DNA from: Batrachochytrium dendrobatidis JAM81
Taxonomy: Eukaryota; Chytridiomycota; Chytridiomycetes; Rhizophydiales
NCBI RefSeq assembly: GCF_000203795.2
Contig: NW_006281113.1
Location: 140,735-204,734 of the forward strand
Length of the DNA stretch: 64,000 nucleotides
Direction: 5' to 3'
The notes below the pieces were generated by a model, which was not told the DNA's origin, ran no database searches, and saw only the letters and a list, made by a program, of their open reading frames with translations. Shown one piece after another: positions 1-10,959 of this stretch. Made by a program: the position numbers and the translations under genes. Each line of letters starts with the position of its first letter. Positions within the stretch are counted from its first letter, which is position 1.

Positions 1-179
1 GTGCTGTTGATGAGTTGACCCTCCGCATTAGGAGTAGCTGCAGTATTCATGGCTTTTCTGCAAAGTGTTTGGTAATTCGTCGAAAGAAGGCAAAATTCAA
101 TTTGGTTTCAGGGTATTCAACCCATAAAATTATACTTTAAAAGATTGCATTATAGAATTATTGCCAATTCATGTGCAGT

Positions 180-911
180 CTATTCTTGAATATCACACAC
201 AATTCGGTCAGTTCTTGCAATGTCCTGTTTCAGCAGATTGCCAAATCGTTCTTTTGGATTCTTTCGGTTGCTCGATCTTGGATACGTTCTAAATGCATTC
301 TCATCACCCATACCAATCATTCGTTTAATTCCATTCTCAATCCTAGCAATGTCATCGACACAAAGACCTTGTCCAGCTGCTCCAAATAACGACAGTAATG
401 ATCGTGCTGTTAGAAATCGATGCAGATCCATTTGATCCTTATCAGCAACGCTTCGCATCATCAATGGAGTGATATGCACATACTGCGATTGTATCTTTTT
501 CTGATGCTGTTCAAGTAGGTACTGATCGTCTGATCCAGCATGATATGTAGTCACTGTGTCCTTTTTCTCGATAGATGGTGTTTGGGTGGTAGAATGGAGT
601 TCTTGATATGTATGTATACCTTGCTGTAGCCCACTGGGACGAACATGCATACCCAACGAGTGACAGACACTTTTCTCTTGATTCAAAAGATAAAACTCGA
701 CTTCTACCGGTTTGGTTAACATGTTGTCATGGTTGGCTTTGTTGTCTTCAATCCTTCCAACAATCGAGTTGACGGTTTGTAATGAGGTTTGGTTAATGGC
801 CTGTTTGCGTGGAACTGAGCCAAAAAAGTCTGGATGAACCGTACGGACAAATGGAATGAGATATTTTCTGACAATCGCTATGACCTGGACAGTTGGTTGA
901 ATCGATGCCAT
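180..911 (-). CDS. DUF4460 / TCAIM-like protein, 5' part of the gene
   Basis: The reading frame starts at 911 and gives 243 residues. Residues about 15-40 contain RTVHPDFFG followed by an INQTSLQTVN-type stretch, which matches the DUF4460 domain at the N-terminus of the mitochondrial protein TCAIM (T-cell activation inhibitor, mitochondrial), where a J-domain-like helix carries HPDFFG. The stop at 180 is probably in an intron: TCAIM proteins are about twice this length, and an open frame follows an AG acceptor-like site near position 60 on this strand. The gene therefore likely continues off the left edge. The function of the family is poorly known; a mitochondrial location is known for the animal protein and only inferred here. 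The next minus-strand gene ends 109 bp upstream of its start. Confidence 0.6.
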   Translation of the reverse strand: MASIQPTVQVIAIVRKYLIPFVRTVHPDFFGSVPRKQAINQTSLQTVNSIVGRIEDNKANHDNMLTKPVEVEFYLLNQEKSVCHSLGMHVRPSGLQQGIHTYQELHSTTQTPSIEKKDTVTTYHAGSDDQYLLEQHQKKIQSQYVHITPLMMRSVADKDQMDLHRFLTARSLLSLFGAAGQGLCVDDIARIENGIKRMIGMGDENAFRTYPRSSNRKNPKERFGNLLKQDIARTDRIVCDIQE

Positions 912-1020
912 GGATTCATGAATTGTATTTCAACAAAATAAAATATTTAAAGCTTCAGCCACGTGATGTGTTCTAAACTAATTGCATAGTACATCTTCAT
1001 TTGTATAAACTATTACAGGC

Positions 1021-4000
1021 TCAAAGTTGACCAACGTTATGATCAAGGCATAAATACCGACTAAATATTGTTTGGTTTTGATCTCGATCGCCATCAATCA
1101 ACTCTCCAATAGATGAGCATACTGAAACAACTCCTAAAAGGGACTCGACATCAAACTCGTCATTTCCACCACGATCAGTGTCTTCAAAGTCAAATCGATA
1201 GGATCGCATAGATGGACAGCTGACAGTAGAGTCACTGCTTAGTCGAACCTCGTCCGTTCTCAAGCCCAACGTATTTTCAGAGCACGCAGTGCTACTTCGA
1301 ACTCGTGTGATAGTTGAATGGGTAAAGTAGTCTTGTTCGGTCTCTTGCTGAAGCAACTTTTGTTCAAATAAAGGTGATGATGGGTACAATGACGTACCTG
1401 CAGATCTTGATAAACTACCATATATATCTGAAGACGAGCGTGATTGTGGCAAGGAGGCGTGTAAAGATGCTGATAGAAGATTAAAATCGAGCGCATCTAC
1501 ACCACTATCGGAATACCTAGTTGGATCAAAATCGCTACTAACAGATCGTGGTCGATTCAAACTGCCAAAGGGTGACCTTCCACCTTCTTTGATCGACCCT
1601 GCATCACTTCCAGGTATCACATCGGCATAAAACAACGACGTATTGGATGATTGGTTTTTACAGATCTTGGCCGCATGTACAACTGGATCAAACATTTCTT
1701 GAAACGCTGCTTTCGTCATGTCTGTATATGAACTAGTGGGTACTCCTCCACTACCACCTCCAACTTGGCTTCGTTTCCACCATGATTTTAATCTACTTTT
1801 ACCTCCGTCATTTCCATTACCCGTCATGGCTGTTGAAACTGAACTGGGTCCTCGGACTGATCCAAATCGACTAAGCGACATATGGACCGATGATTTTGCT
1901 CGCTTGAATTTGCTCAAATGTGGGTTGGCAAGACTCATTTCAGTAAGCTGCTTCGAGTCCATTGTGTTGGTTGTTAATGTGCGACGGGTAGTGGGTCTCA
2001 TAGAAAAGAATTCATCCACTACCCATTGTTTGGGCAAATACACTGACATGCGTTCAACAGGGTGGACCATGGTTGGAGACTCTAATGTAGGACGTTCAGT
2101 TATCTGTGTTGTAGGCGTAATCTCGGGTGAATTGGTACAAGTATCAATAGACGGCTTTAACTCAGATTCAACAGTAGCAGGTTGAAGAATGGGTGAAATC
2201 GCCAGTACATTAGGAGATTGCTGACATTCGTCAACACGCGCATTAGACACTGTCGAGGTTATCCTATTGCTTGTGTGTACCAAGGCATCAGAATCATGCA
2301 CATCTCTATCGGCTTGTGCAGTGGTTTCCAGTGAAACATGTGCTACTTTACAAGATGCATCAGATGTCTGCGTTGGTAGGACCGACTTTACTGCATTTTT
2401 ATCTACATTTATATCAAATGAAATGGATTTACGGTGAATTGCATTGTATCGTCTGGCTTTGGAAAGCAATATACGTGTATTGATTGCTCGCTGATCCATT
2501 TCATCTTGTGAATTCCAATTTGTCGGTATCAGTGGTCCAGCACTACGCCATGGTCGACGCAATAGCTCATAATCCACCGCAATCCACTGTACACCCTGAT
2601 CAGGTGGATCAATGCCCTTGTATGCAGCCGTTTCCAAATCATACTGGACATTTTTGCGCAAAAACGAATTAATGAGAGATGTGCCCATTGATGTGACACC
2701 AAGTGTTCGTGCTGAAAAAAGTTTACGCCATTGCTCGCGTGGTACAGATGAGATGGACGTAGAACTGGTGGATATAGAATCTCGAGTTGATGTTGAATGT
2801 AAAGGTGACAGTGCTGTATTTGAAGCTATGCCTGACGCATTAAATGGCAATACAGTAGAGGACTGTATGTGAGATTGTGGTGGGGTAGAAACGGGTTCAA
2901 GATAATTATTACCACCCAATGAGCCTATTGTAGATATTCTACGAGCAGAACCAGAATAAGCAGTAGCACCAGATTGAAGGGAGTTTTGGACACCAGATGG
3001 TAATGCTGATACTAAACTAGAGGAGCTAGAACGACCATTATAGCCATCAACAAGAAATGGGACACTCATTGATATAGGTCGTGTAATTAGAGAAGATGAG
3101 CCAACCGATGACTTGCGAGAAAGTAGTGCGTTTTTGGCTCGTTGAACCCATTTGTTGCTCATTTTTTCAGATTCATCGCCTTGAACAGCTGAGGAAAATA
3201 ATGGGGATGCATTGGTGACTGTGATGGGTGATAGCGTAGGAGATACTACAATGGATTGCTTTCCAGAGAGTTCTGAAGCATACGAAGCTCTGCGGACTGC
3301 CGAGTGGTTAATCCTTGTGCAAAAATCAGGATTTGGAGATTCAGATAAGGGATCGCTCCACTGACTGAATTGAGAATCAACGGAAGCACGAAAAGTACTT
3401 GCAATCGGACTATCAAAAGAATCTGCAGTGTCAGAATCCGTAGAGCACATCAAATGGTTGTGTAGCGGACTGGTGTTGCCTGGATAAAAGGTGCTATCTG
3501 ACAATGTACATCCATCAGGTTTTGGAGAGATTGGGTCAGAAATAACAGGTGTAGAATGCTTTCTACTGCTCTTTCTATTTGAGCTTAGTTTATATTGAGA
3601 TAATGAATGATTAGAATGCAAAACACTATCATGCAAAAGAGGTGCAGATCCAGCTGCACCTCCGTTGCCAGAGTGTGAATTTGCCATACTACCACCCGAT
3701 AAACCATCATTCATTTGAGAAACAGTCGAATCTATATTTCCAAACAAACTCAATGGACTCAATGGACTATGATTACCCAGCATTTTAGAATAGCCAACAT
3801 GACTGTGTGAAACTGGAGAATGAAACTGAAGGTGCGAATCAGATGTTACTGATGCGGCTGAATCAATCAATGCATTCTTCATGAGATATGGATGCAGCGG
3901 AGGTCCTTCTGGTCTTTGCTTGGATCGCAATGATGATGTACGAGATGGAACCATAGAATTAACTGCCAGATGAGCCTGTGTATGAGAAAGTGCTAATGCA

Positions 4001-5511
4001 GATGGACGCGTAACCGGAGTCTCATTACTTTTATCAGTAGGCAAATTGCTATGTACAGAAGCAGTTGAAGAAAGTATATGTCTAGGAGCGATAGCAGTAG
4101 TAACAGCAGTGAATGTCAATGCATGCGATTCATGTTGACGAGTTGCAGTACACGGACTAGAGTGTAGTGTAGATGGAGTATTTTGAAAGTATGGTTTTGA
4201 ATCGACACAAGACATTGGGATATCAGTGTCAACAGTAGATTCGGGCAGTGGCTGAGCGTCAGCACTTGGAGTTGCGTTGATGCAATCGATGATGCGACTA
4301 CCACTATTGGAAAACAACTGCTCAAGATTACCATTATTATCATCATTTTGATAATCGCCATCAACGAGTGCACCGTCAGTGACGTGACTGATGGTGGACA
4401 TATCATCGGCACTATGAGAAAAAAGAGAGATCCAGTCATTCTGATCCAGTAATGAGCTATACGATAGTCTTGGTGGATCAGTGGGAGTATTCAATATTGA
4501 GGGACTTGCTGCGGAAGCAGTAGCAGATTTCAAGTGTGGAGCAGTTGGATGGAATTCGGAAGTGTCCAAGACTGCATCAGGAGGAGATGGAGGAGCAGTA
4601 GTCGAGATTAGAGCCAAAGGACTACGACGATCGGGTAACGAAGTCTTGAGTGAGCGCAGACTTTGGGTGTGATTTAGTGAGCGAGACCCTAACAAATTCT
4701 GAATAGATTCGTTGTGGATTGGAGCGAGTGATTCTGCAGTAGCAGCCAAGAGAGGAATGGGCGGTAGATTCTTGTGTGGATTGGCAAAAGCCAAAGTTGT
4801 TGAATTGTCGGCCAGGACAATCGTTGTTGCGCAAGAATCGACACTTGTGGAAGCCTTGGTGTCCAGCACTTTGGTATCCGTTCTTGCATTGACAGCAGTC
4901 AATGTACGCTTTGATGATGAGTCCAGACAAGTCAACTGCTTTAGCAACTGACGGTCGATCCATTCATTCTCAAGGTCACAGTCTCTTCTAGCTGCTGACA
5001 CTAGTCGCTGTATAGCTCGAGTTTTTACGGTTACAGTCGATACTCCATCGAGTCTGTCTGGTATAAATGGTTCAGTTACATCACTGATGATAGAGTCCTG
5101 ATCAGAATCATAGTTTTGCTCAATATCATGGTTCTGGCCAACAGGGGCTGGATTGGTGACAGTGGGCCGTCTTGGAGTCAATGATGCCAGCATTGACAGT
5201 CTAAATGACATTTTGGCTGTCATACTCGCAGCGGCTGTGGATGCGACATTGGATACAACGCCAGAAGTACTAACCATAGGAGAAACGATCGTAGTGATAG
5301 CAGTACTACCAGTATTTTCAAACACTGGTTCTTGGACCCTATTGTGGATTGAATTGTCCATGAAGCTTGTATGGGCTGTATTTGTATTGATAGTGGCTGA
5401 TATTGATGAATTGACAGTTGTGGTTGTAGTAGACGATGCTAGGAAAGCCGGATGTCTGTGCGGCGTAATCGGATGTCCAGTTCGAAACATTACCACTTTG
5501 AATAATATCAA
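1021..5511 (-). CDS. Very large Ser/Thr-rich low-complexity protein, function unknown
   Basis: A single uninterrupted frame of 1,496 codons, the longest in the window. I do not recognise a family. Nearly the whole protein is rich in Ser, Thr, Asn and His with homopolymer-like runs (for example a Ser-rich tract at the VSS/STS repeats), typical of intrinsic disorder. One more ordered block lies around residues 940-1060 (sequence starting REQWRKLFSARTLG and containing a WIAVDYELLRRPWRS stretch); a second mixed-charge block with KSWWKRSQ lies near residue 1270. No signal peptide or membrane segment is visible. ATG codons at 5511 and 5490 are both possible starts. The upstream region shared with the divergent IRE1-like gene is mostly a repeat element. 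It could be a signalling scaffold, but nothing in the sequence proves that. Confidence 0.75.
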   Translation of the reverse strand: MILFKVVMFRTGHPITPHRHPAFLASSTTTTTVNSSISATINTNTAHTSFMDNSIHNRVQEPVFENTGSTAITTIVSPMVSTSGVVSNVASTAAASMTAKMSFRLSMLASLTPRRPTVTNPAPVGQNHDIEQNYDSDQDSIISDVTEPFIPDRLDGVSTVTVKTRAIQRLVSAARRDCDLENEWIDRQLLKQLTCLDSSSKRTLTAVNARTDTKVLDTKASTSVDSCATTIVLADNSTTLAFANPHKNLPPIPLLAATAESLAPIHNESIQNLLGSRSLNHTQSLRSLKTSLPDRRSPLALISTTAPPSPPDAVLDTSEFHPTAPHLKSATASAASPSILNTPTDPPRLSYSSLLDQNDWISLFSHSADDMSTISHVTDGALVDGDYQNDDNNGNLEQLFSNSGSRIIDCINATPSADAQPLPESTVDTDIPMSCVDSKPYFQNTPSTLHSSPCTATRQHESHALTFTAVTTAIAPRHILSSTASVHSNLPTDKSNETPVTRPSALALSHTQAHLAVNSMVPSRTSSLRSKQRPEGPPLHPYLMKNALIDSAASVTSDSHLQFHSPVSHSHVGYSKMLGNHSPLSPLSLFGNIDSTVSQMNDGLSGGSMANSHSGNGGAAGSAPLLHDSVLHSNHSLSQYKLSSNRKSSRKHSTPVISDPISPKPDGCTLSDSTFYPGNTSPLHNHLMCSTDSDTADSFDSPIASTFRASVDSQFSQWSDPLSESPNPDFCTRINHSAVRRASYASELSGKQSIVVSPTLSPITVTNASPLFSSAVQGDESEKMSNKWVQRAKNALLSRKSSVGSSSLITRPISMSVPFLVDGYNGRSSSSSLVSALPSGVQNSLQSGATAYSGSARRISTIGSLGGNNYLEPVSTPPQSHIQSSTVLPFNASGIASNTALSPLHSTSTRDSISTSSTSISSVPREQWRKLFSARTLGVTSMGTSLINSFLRKNVQYDLETAAYKGIDPPDQGVQWIAVDYELLRRPWRSAGPLIPTNWNSQDEMDQRAINTRILLSKARRYNAIHRKSISFDINVDKNAVKSVLPTQTSDASCKVAHVSLETTAQADRDVHDSDALVHTSNRITSTVSNARVDECQQSPNVLAISPILQPATVESELKPSIDTCTNSPEITPTTQITERPTLESPTMVHPVERMSVYLPKQWVVDEFFSMRPTTRRTLTTNTMDSKQLTEMSLANPHLSKFKRAKSSVHMSLSRFGSVRGPSSVSTAMTGNGNDGGKSRLKSWWKRSQVGGGSGGVPTSSYTDMTKAAFQEMFDPVVHAAKICKNQSSNTSLFYADVIPGSDAGSIKEGGRSPFGSLNRPRSVSSDFDPTRYSDSGVDALDFNLLSASLHASLPQSRSSSDIYGSLSRSAGTSLYPSSPLFEQKLLQQETEQDYFTHSTITRVRSSTACSENTLGLRTDEVRLSSDSTVSCPSMRSYRFDFEDTDRGGNDEFDVESLLGVVSVCSSIGELIDGDRDQNQTIFSRYLCLDHNVGQL

Positions 5512-5700
5512 TGGATTGTAGCAGTTGATTGCAATGACAGTCTGTAATGTTAGACTGCGTCAATCCAACTGCAATGTTTGAATTATCCCAACTCGTGCTA
5601 TTTAAAAATCGAATAGAACCAGCGGGTATAGTGAACAAATAAGACTTGTCTGAAGATGATCCTGTTACAGAATCTTGTAGCAGTTGGATGGTTTGAATAT

Positions 5701-6247
5701 TTACAAGCCGGATTCACGTAAAATGAAACACTTGTATTTGTCTTGTAGTGACTTTGCTTCGGAATAAACAATGAATATTCTTTATTTTTCTATCACAAAT
5801 TGACTGCTTAAGTAGACTGCATTCATCATATTAAACTAGTTTTCAACTAAAAATTTCTTTTTCAACCGTGCCTTTCTCCAGTTTGGGTATAGCTGTGCAC
5901 TGCACGATCATCAAGCCTGAAACAAGATTCATTCGTTACACTCCACATGTTTGGTTCGACTGTTTCAAAAAAAACCCTGAACAAAACTCATACCCAAAAA
6001 ACATACATTTACACTTTAGTTTGATATAGCAATGATTACACTCTTAGGAATACAGTTGTTTATTTCAGACAATAAGTTTGTATGAGAAGTTGTAGATTGA
6101 GCAAGTGTGTAATGTAACAGTAATTTTAGAGTTGTACAAAAACAAGACCAATGAAACAAGAAATATTATTCAGTAAATTGAAAGTCATTTTATTACGTAA
6201 TCTAGCACACTTATTTAGGGTTTTATTTTACGTGAATTTAGCAATAA
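5701..6247. repeat. Inverted-repeat (MITE-like) element, copy A
   Basis: The left edge reads TTACAAGCCGGATTCACGTA and the right edge, read on the opposite strand, contains ATTCACGTAAAAT, so the ends are imperfect inverted repeats. The inside resembles copies at 41,044 and 50,863 (shared GGAATAAACAATG-type block just inside the left end). No transposase frame is present. It fills most of the 793 bp between the divergent 1,496-residue gene and the IRE1-like gene, ending about 57 bp before the latter's ATG. Target-site duplications are not clear. Confidence 0.6.
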
Positions 6248-6304
6248 GATTCTTATCGAGTGTTTTGATTGATTTGAATTGGAAATTGGATCAAGGCTGA
6301 TTAG

Positions 6305-9300
6305 ATGCCAGACTCCAATACTACTGCTGGTTGCACTTGGACATCAATTGCTACCAAACCTACTGGAATATTTCAGACTCTGATGCAGGTTTCAAAAGGA
6401 TTGGGACTGAATATTGGAAATCATGATGTGAATACAGACAATCCATCATCACCAATTATACTCGAATCAACTTCTAGCACTTCCACTCCTTCCACTCCCT
6501 CCAGTCCACCACAGGGCACTGCATTGACTTCATGGGCTCGTCAAGCCTTGCCAAACTTTATTACAAACAACTCTAATTTTATGAGTGCAGTCAAGGGTGT
6601 CATCAGTAAAAGAAGAAGCAATAGCGATGCATCTAGTAAAAGAAGCAGCATCGTTAGCGATACTTCCAGTGAAAGAAACAGCACTAGTAGCGATGCATGC
6701 AGTCAAAGGAGTAGATGCAGTCTCAATAGTCATTTCTGTAATAGTCAGCATTGTCCAGCACATTACTCTACTATAACTCAACAAACTACTTCAACTATCG
6801 CTACCAATACACATCCACTTACAAGTTCAAGCTTCTCGGGAAATACTCCTGGTGCGTATCCAGCTGGTATTGATGGTGATGTGTTGACCCGTACTTCAAC
6901 ACCATCTACCAACTCTCAAGCAGCAGTTCCTGCCACTGCAATCACAGAACCATTTCAGATTGCAGAAATAGAACTACATAATGCTGCCCAACAGTTGGCG
7001 GATATCGAATTAGATGTTAAATTAGCTGAACATCGACTCGCTTTTGAAAGTGCTAAAGATAATCCTGGAACTGCATTATTGGAGGTCGTTGAAGCGTTGG
7101 ATCAAGCAACAGTCAGTCGATCATTAGCACAAGAAGTGGTTCGTGAAGCCATTGAACAGCTGAAACTTCTCAAAGACAGACATGCGGTATCCACCATCTC
7201 GAGTGCACCAGTTTCCATTAATCATGCAGTTGCACCCGTAACTCCCATCAGCATAGCACACACATCCAACGAATTTCATCATCCTCATCAGCCTCATCCA
7301 CATTCAAACATTCATCCTAGTCTGTATCCAGGTCATCATTCTCCCGATCATCCACCACACCATCATCCACATCATCGTCCACACCATCGTCCACATCATC
7401 CACCACATCATCATCCACCACACCATCATCCACCACACCACCATCCACCACACCACCATCCACCGCATCATCGTCCACATCATCATCCACAGCCGCTACA
7501 ACAACAGCTTGCTAGACGAGTCTCTAATCATACTAATCACACTTTGCCTACTAAACCAATCCATAAACCCGCATCTGTTAATAGTGCACCGAGCGCGTTG
7601 AATGCTTATCTCACTCACGAAAATCATCGTAAGCATGCAAAAAGTCGTGAGCGACACCATGATGAAAAATATCATGAGGACGATGGGTGGTTAAGACAGA
7701 GAAAGGATGTTGGTCACTTTGTGGGTCATGGTAGTACTTCTGTGAATGCCAAACCAGATGTGGCTGACAGTTTTGAAACTACCAATTCTGTTGGATTGCA
7801 GCAAGCTCGTGTACTCTCTAATCAATCTGCTACTCAACATTCTGAACAATCTGAACAATCTTCTTCAGTCACCACCAACCAACAACCTTTACCCACAATG
7901 AATCAATCTTCCAATAACCTTGCCTTTATTGCTATACCTGCTATTCCAGAGCCGTCTGCTCCGCCATCCATCCACAAAAACCTTCCAGTTCCTCCTACAC
8001 CTCCTCCTGTACCAGCACTTCATGTGGAATCTACTTCTTCGACTAGTCCTTCAACGTCATGGAATCTATCTTTGGATCAATTTTCTTACGGTGAAAAACT
8101 CTCGAAAATGAGTCCCACTCAAATAGCTGCAGCTGGACTACGAATTGCGCGTGCACTTGGAATGAAACTGCCTGGATTGCCTACCGACGAGGCAATGACA
8201 TATCTGCAAAGTATAACCGATTCCATGACAAGCACCACAACTACTTCATTGGCATCACCGCCAGTACAGTCGAAACATTCATTGCCTCAGCCATTATCCA
8301 TATCAATGCCAGTTGATTCGTGCGTTACTCCAATCTCCAACTCTTCTTCATATACATTCTCTGAATTGACAAATCTCTTTTTTTTGGAAAGCTCTGGGCC
8401 AAAAGTACACTCTGCATCTTCAAAAGATACTTTAAACTCTGGAGATATTGTCGTGTCAGATGCAGCAACTTTGCAAACACTTGAATCTGTAAAATCCAGT
8501 TCAGACACATTGCTCCGTAATCCATCCAATCAAGAGTCTGATTTACATCATATCCCTGAATGTAGTACAGTTAAAGAACTCATAGATCAAACAGACACTA
8601 TTCAAGTTGAAAAAATCGTTAAACCTACTGTTGAAAAACTTGAAGAATCTGATTTAAAGTCTTTTTCATCAGTAAAATCAAACTCTCCTGTTTTACCCAT
8701 CGACTCTTCCGTACAGATCAATCTATACCAGTCAATTCCTGGGGAAAACTGTGTTGATCGGGTATCTGAATCTAGTTCACTACAGTCTTATGGTTCAAAC
8801 TCCTCTTTAAAAGCGTCATCGCAAGATACAACAGATTGTGCAGTGTCGAGTTTGGATACAGACAGTCCTGTTCATGTTGCATCTCAATTGACTTGCAAAG
8901 AACTTATTGCTATCAATGTGGAGTCTCGGATAGGAATCGTTTCGGATAACAAGTCAAAAGCAATAATCAAGCACACTCATAATACTGAGGCTGTTCATCA
9001 AGCTGATCAAAATGACACCAATTTGATCGATTCAACCATGATTTCTACAGATATAGCTGGATATCAGATTTCTTTAGACAGGCTTGCTGAAAAAACAAAC
9101 GTGGGTGTTTTTCAAGACTTTTTGGAAAATGTGCCAAGCAGCATCACTTGCACTATCCCTACTATTTGTACCACTGACATTGATGCGCAGTATATCAATT
9201 CTACATCTGAAGCATGCAAAGACTCTGTCCAGTTGGATACAAGCACGATACTGGAAAATCAAGCAAACCGTGACTCTATCCATTCTCCTTTGTCTACTAG

Positions 9301-10959
9301 TTTTACAATGCCGAGTTTAAAGCCGATACCTGTAGATTCAACAGAAAAATCATTGACCTTTTCCGTCCTACACGACGACCAAACTATCAATAATGAATCT
9401 GATGTACATGCAATAGTGCCAAAGAAGTCAGCTGCAGAGTTTGAAAAAAATACATTTGATCAATCTACACATGGTAATCCTACTATTCCAATTTCAGCAA
9501 CATCTAGTTCTTCCAGTTTAGTGGGTTCTCAAAAACTAACATTGACCAGTCAAATCTTAGGCAAGTGGATTGTTTAATTGTGATTATAATGGCATGTGTT
9601 ATTGTTTTATTGGCACTAATACGATTGAATTTTAATATAGGCTACGGAAGCCATGGCACAATTGTATACAAGGGGTATTTTGAAGGACGAGAAGTTGCCA
9701 TCAAGCGACTTTTGTTGGACTTTTTTCAAGTAGCCGATCATGAAGTCAAAATTTTACAAGAAACAGACCGTCACCCCAATGTGATTCGGTACTACATACA
9801 AGAACAATGCGATGGGTTTTTATACATTGCATTAGAGTTGTGTCCTGCATCGCTGTTTGATATCATAGAAAAACCAGCTGCTCCTGCACTGGCAGCTATT
9901 CGAGAACAGTTGGCGGTGAAGGATGTGCTTTATCAGATCATGGATGGTATACAACATTTGCACTTGATGCGAATTGTTCATCGTGATCTTAAACCGCAGA
10001 ATATTTTGATTGGCGGGCCAAAAAACAAAAAGGATTTGAAGCCGCGTATTCTGATTTCGGATTTCGGATTAGGAAAGCGGCTGGCAGACGATCAATCATC
10101 ATTTCACAATACAGCTGGGTTTGGAGGTGGAACAGTGGGTTGGAGAGCACCCGAGTGTTTGCTTGAAATTTCTCGATACGTACCACCCACTCATGGTGAT
10201 GGCGATAACGAAACCAGCCATTCCTCTTTTGGAGACAAGAGTCTGGATGGATCGACTGATGTTGCAAGTGTTTCTACCGTCTCTCAAATACGTATTACTC
10301 GCTCAGTTGACATTTTTGCCTGTGGATGTATCTACTACTATGTGCTCACAGGAGGAAAACATCCTTTTGGAGAAAAGTTTTTACGGGAAGTCAATGTTCT
10401 TCGTGGCAACTACCGGTTGGATGGTTTAGATACGATCAACGATGGAGTGTTGGCTAAAGATCTGATTAAACGTATGATTGGAAAAGATCCGCGGAAACGA
10501 CCCGAGGCACATGAAGTCATGCGACATCCGTATTTTTGGACTCCATCGGAGCGTCTATTATTCCTTCAAGACATATCTGACCGCCTAGAAGTTGAAAAAC
10601 GAGATCCCATATCACCTTTACTCAAGTTCTTTGAACGTGGTGGGGCAAAAGTGACGGGTGGTGACTGGACCACCAAACTTGACAAGATTGTACATGAGAG
10701 TCTTGTTCAGCACCGTACGTACGATGGTGCAAGCGTACAAGATCTGTTACGCGCAATTAGAAACAAAAAGCATCACTATCAAGACCTGTCAGCGCCTGTT
10801 CGAAAGCTTGTTGGTGTACTGCCTGGACCTTTTTGGTCGTATTTTGAATCCCGACTTCCTCATCTATTATTACATTGTTATTCTTGCGTAGGGGCCAGCA
10901 AGATTTTGAAAAAGTCGTCCACACTCAAAGTGTATTTCGAACCTTTACTGCTGGTCTAA
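6305..10959 (+). CDS. IRE1-type protein kinase/KEN-domain RNase with a long disordered N-terminus
   Basis: Two exons joined over a GC-AG intron (9561-9640; donor GCAAGT), which restores SQILGYGSHGT, the glycine loop of the kinase. Kinase motifs: VAIKRL lysine, HRDLKPQNI catalytic loop, SDFGLGKRL, and an APE-like RAPECLL. Immediately behind it is the IRE1-specific KEN RNase domain with LLRAIRNKKHHY carrying the catalytic Arg/Asn/His, ending at RLPHLLLHCY. In known IRE1 this pair senses ER stress and splices HAC1/XBP1 mRNA. Here the N-terminal ~1,085 residues are Ser/Thr-rich with a His-Pro repeat (about residues 320-400, 7270-7490) and a short helical segment (about 215-290). I see no signal peptide, luminal beta-propeller or transmembrane helix. 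Either this is a cytosolic IRE1 paralogue or a 5' exon is missing. The last ~25 residues after the KEN domain are less certain. Confidence 0.8.

Noticed and set aside
5339..5638. Minus frame with NSTSWDNSNIAVGLTQSN upstream of the 1,496-residue gene as a first exon
   Set aside because: It looks somewhat protein-like but is out of frame with the large gene, and no GT-AG pair joins the two in phase.
7304..7486. Minus-strand Met/Trp-rich frame
   Set aside because: It is the reverse shadow of the His-Pro repeat of the IRE1-like gene.
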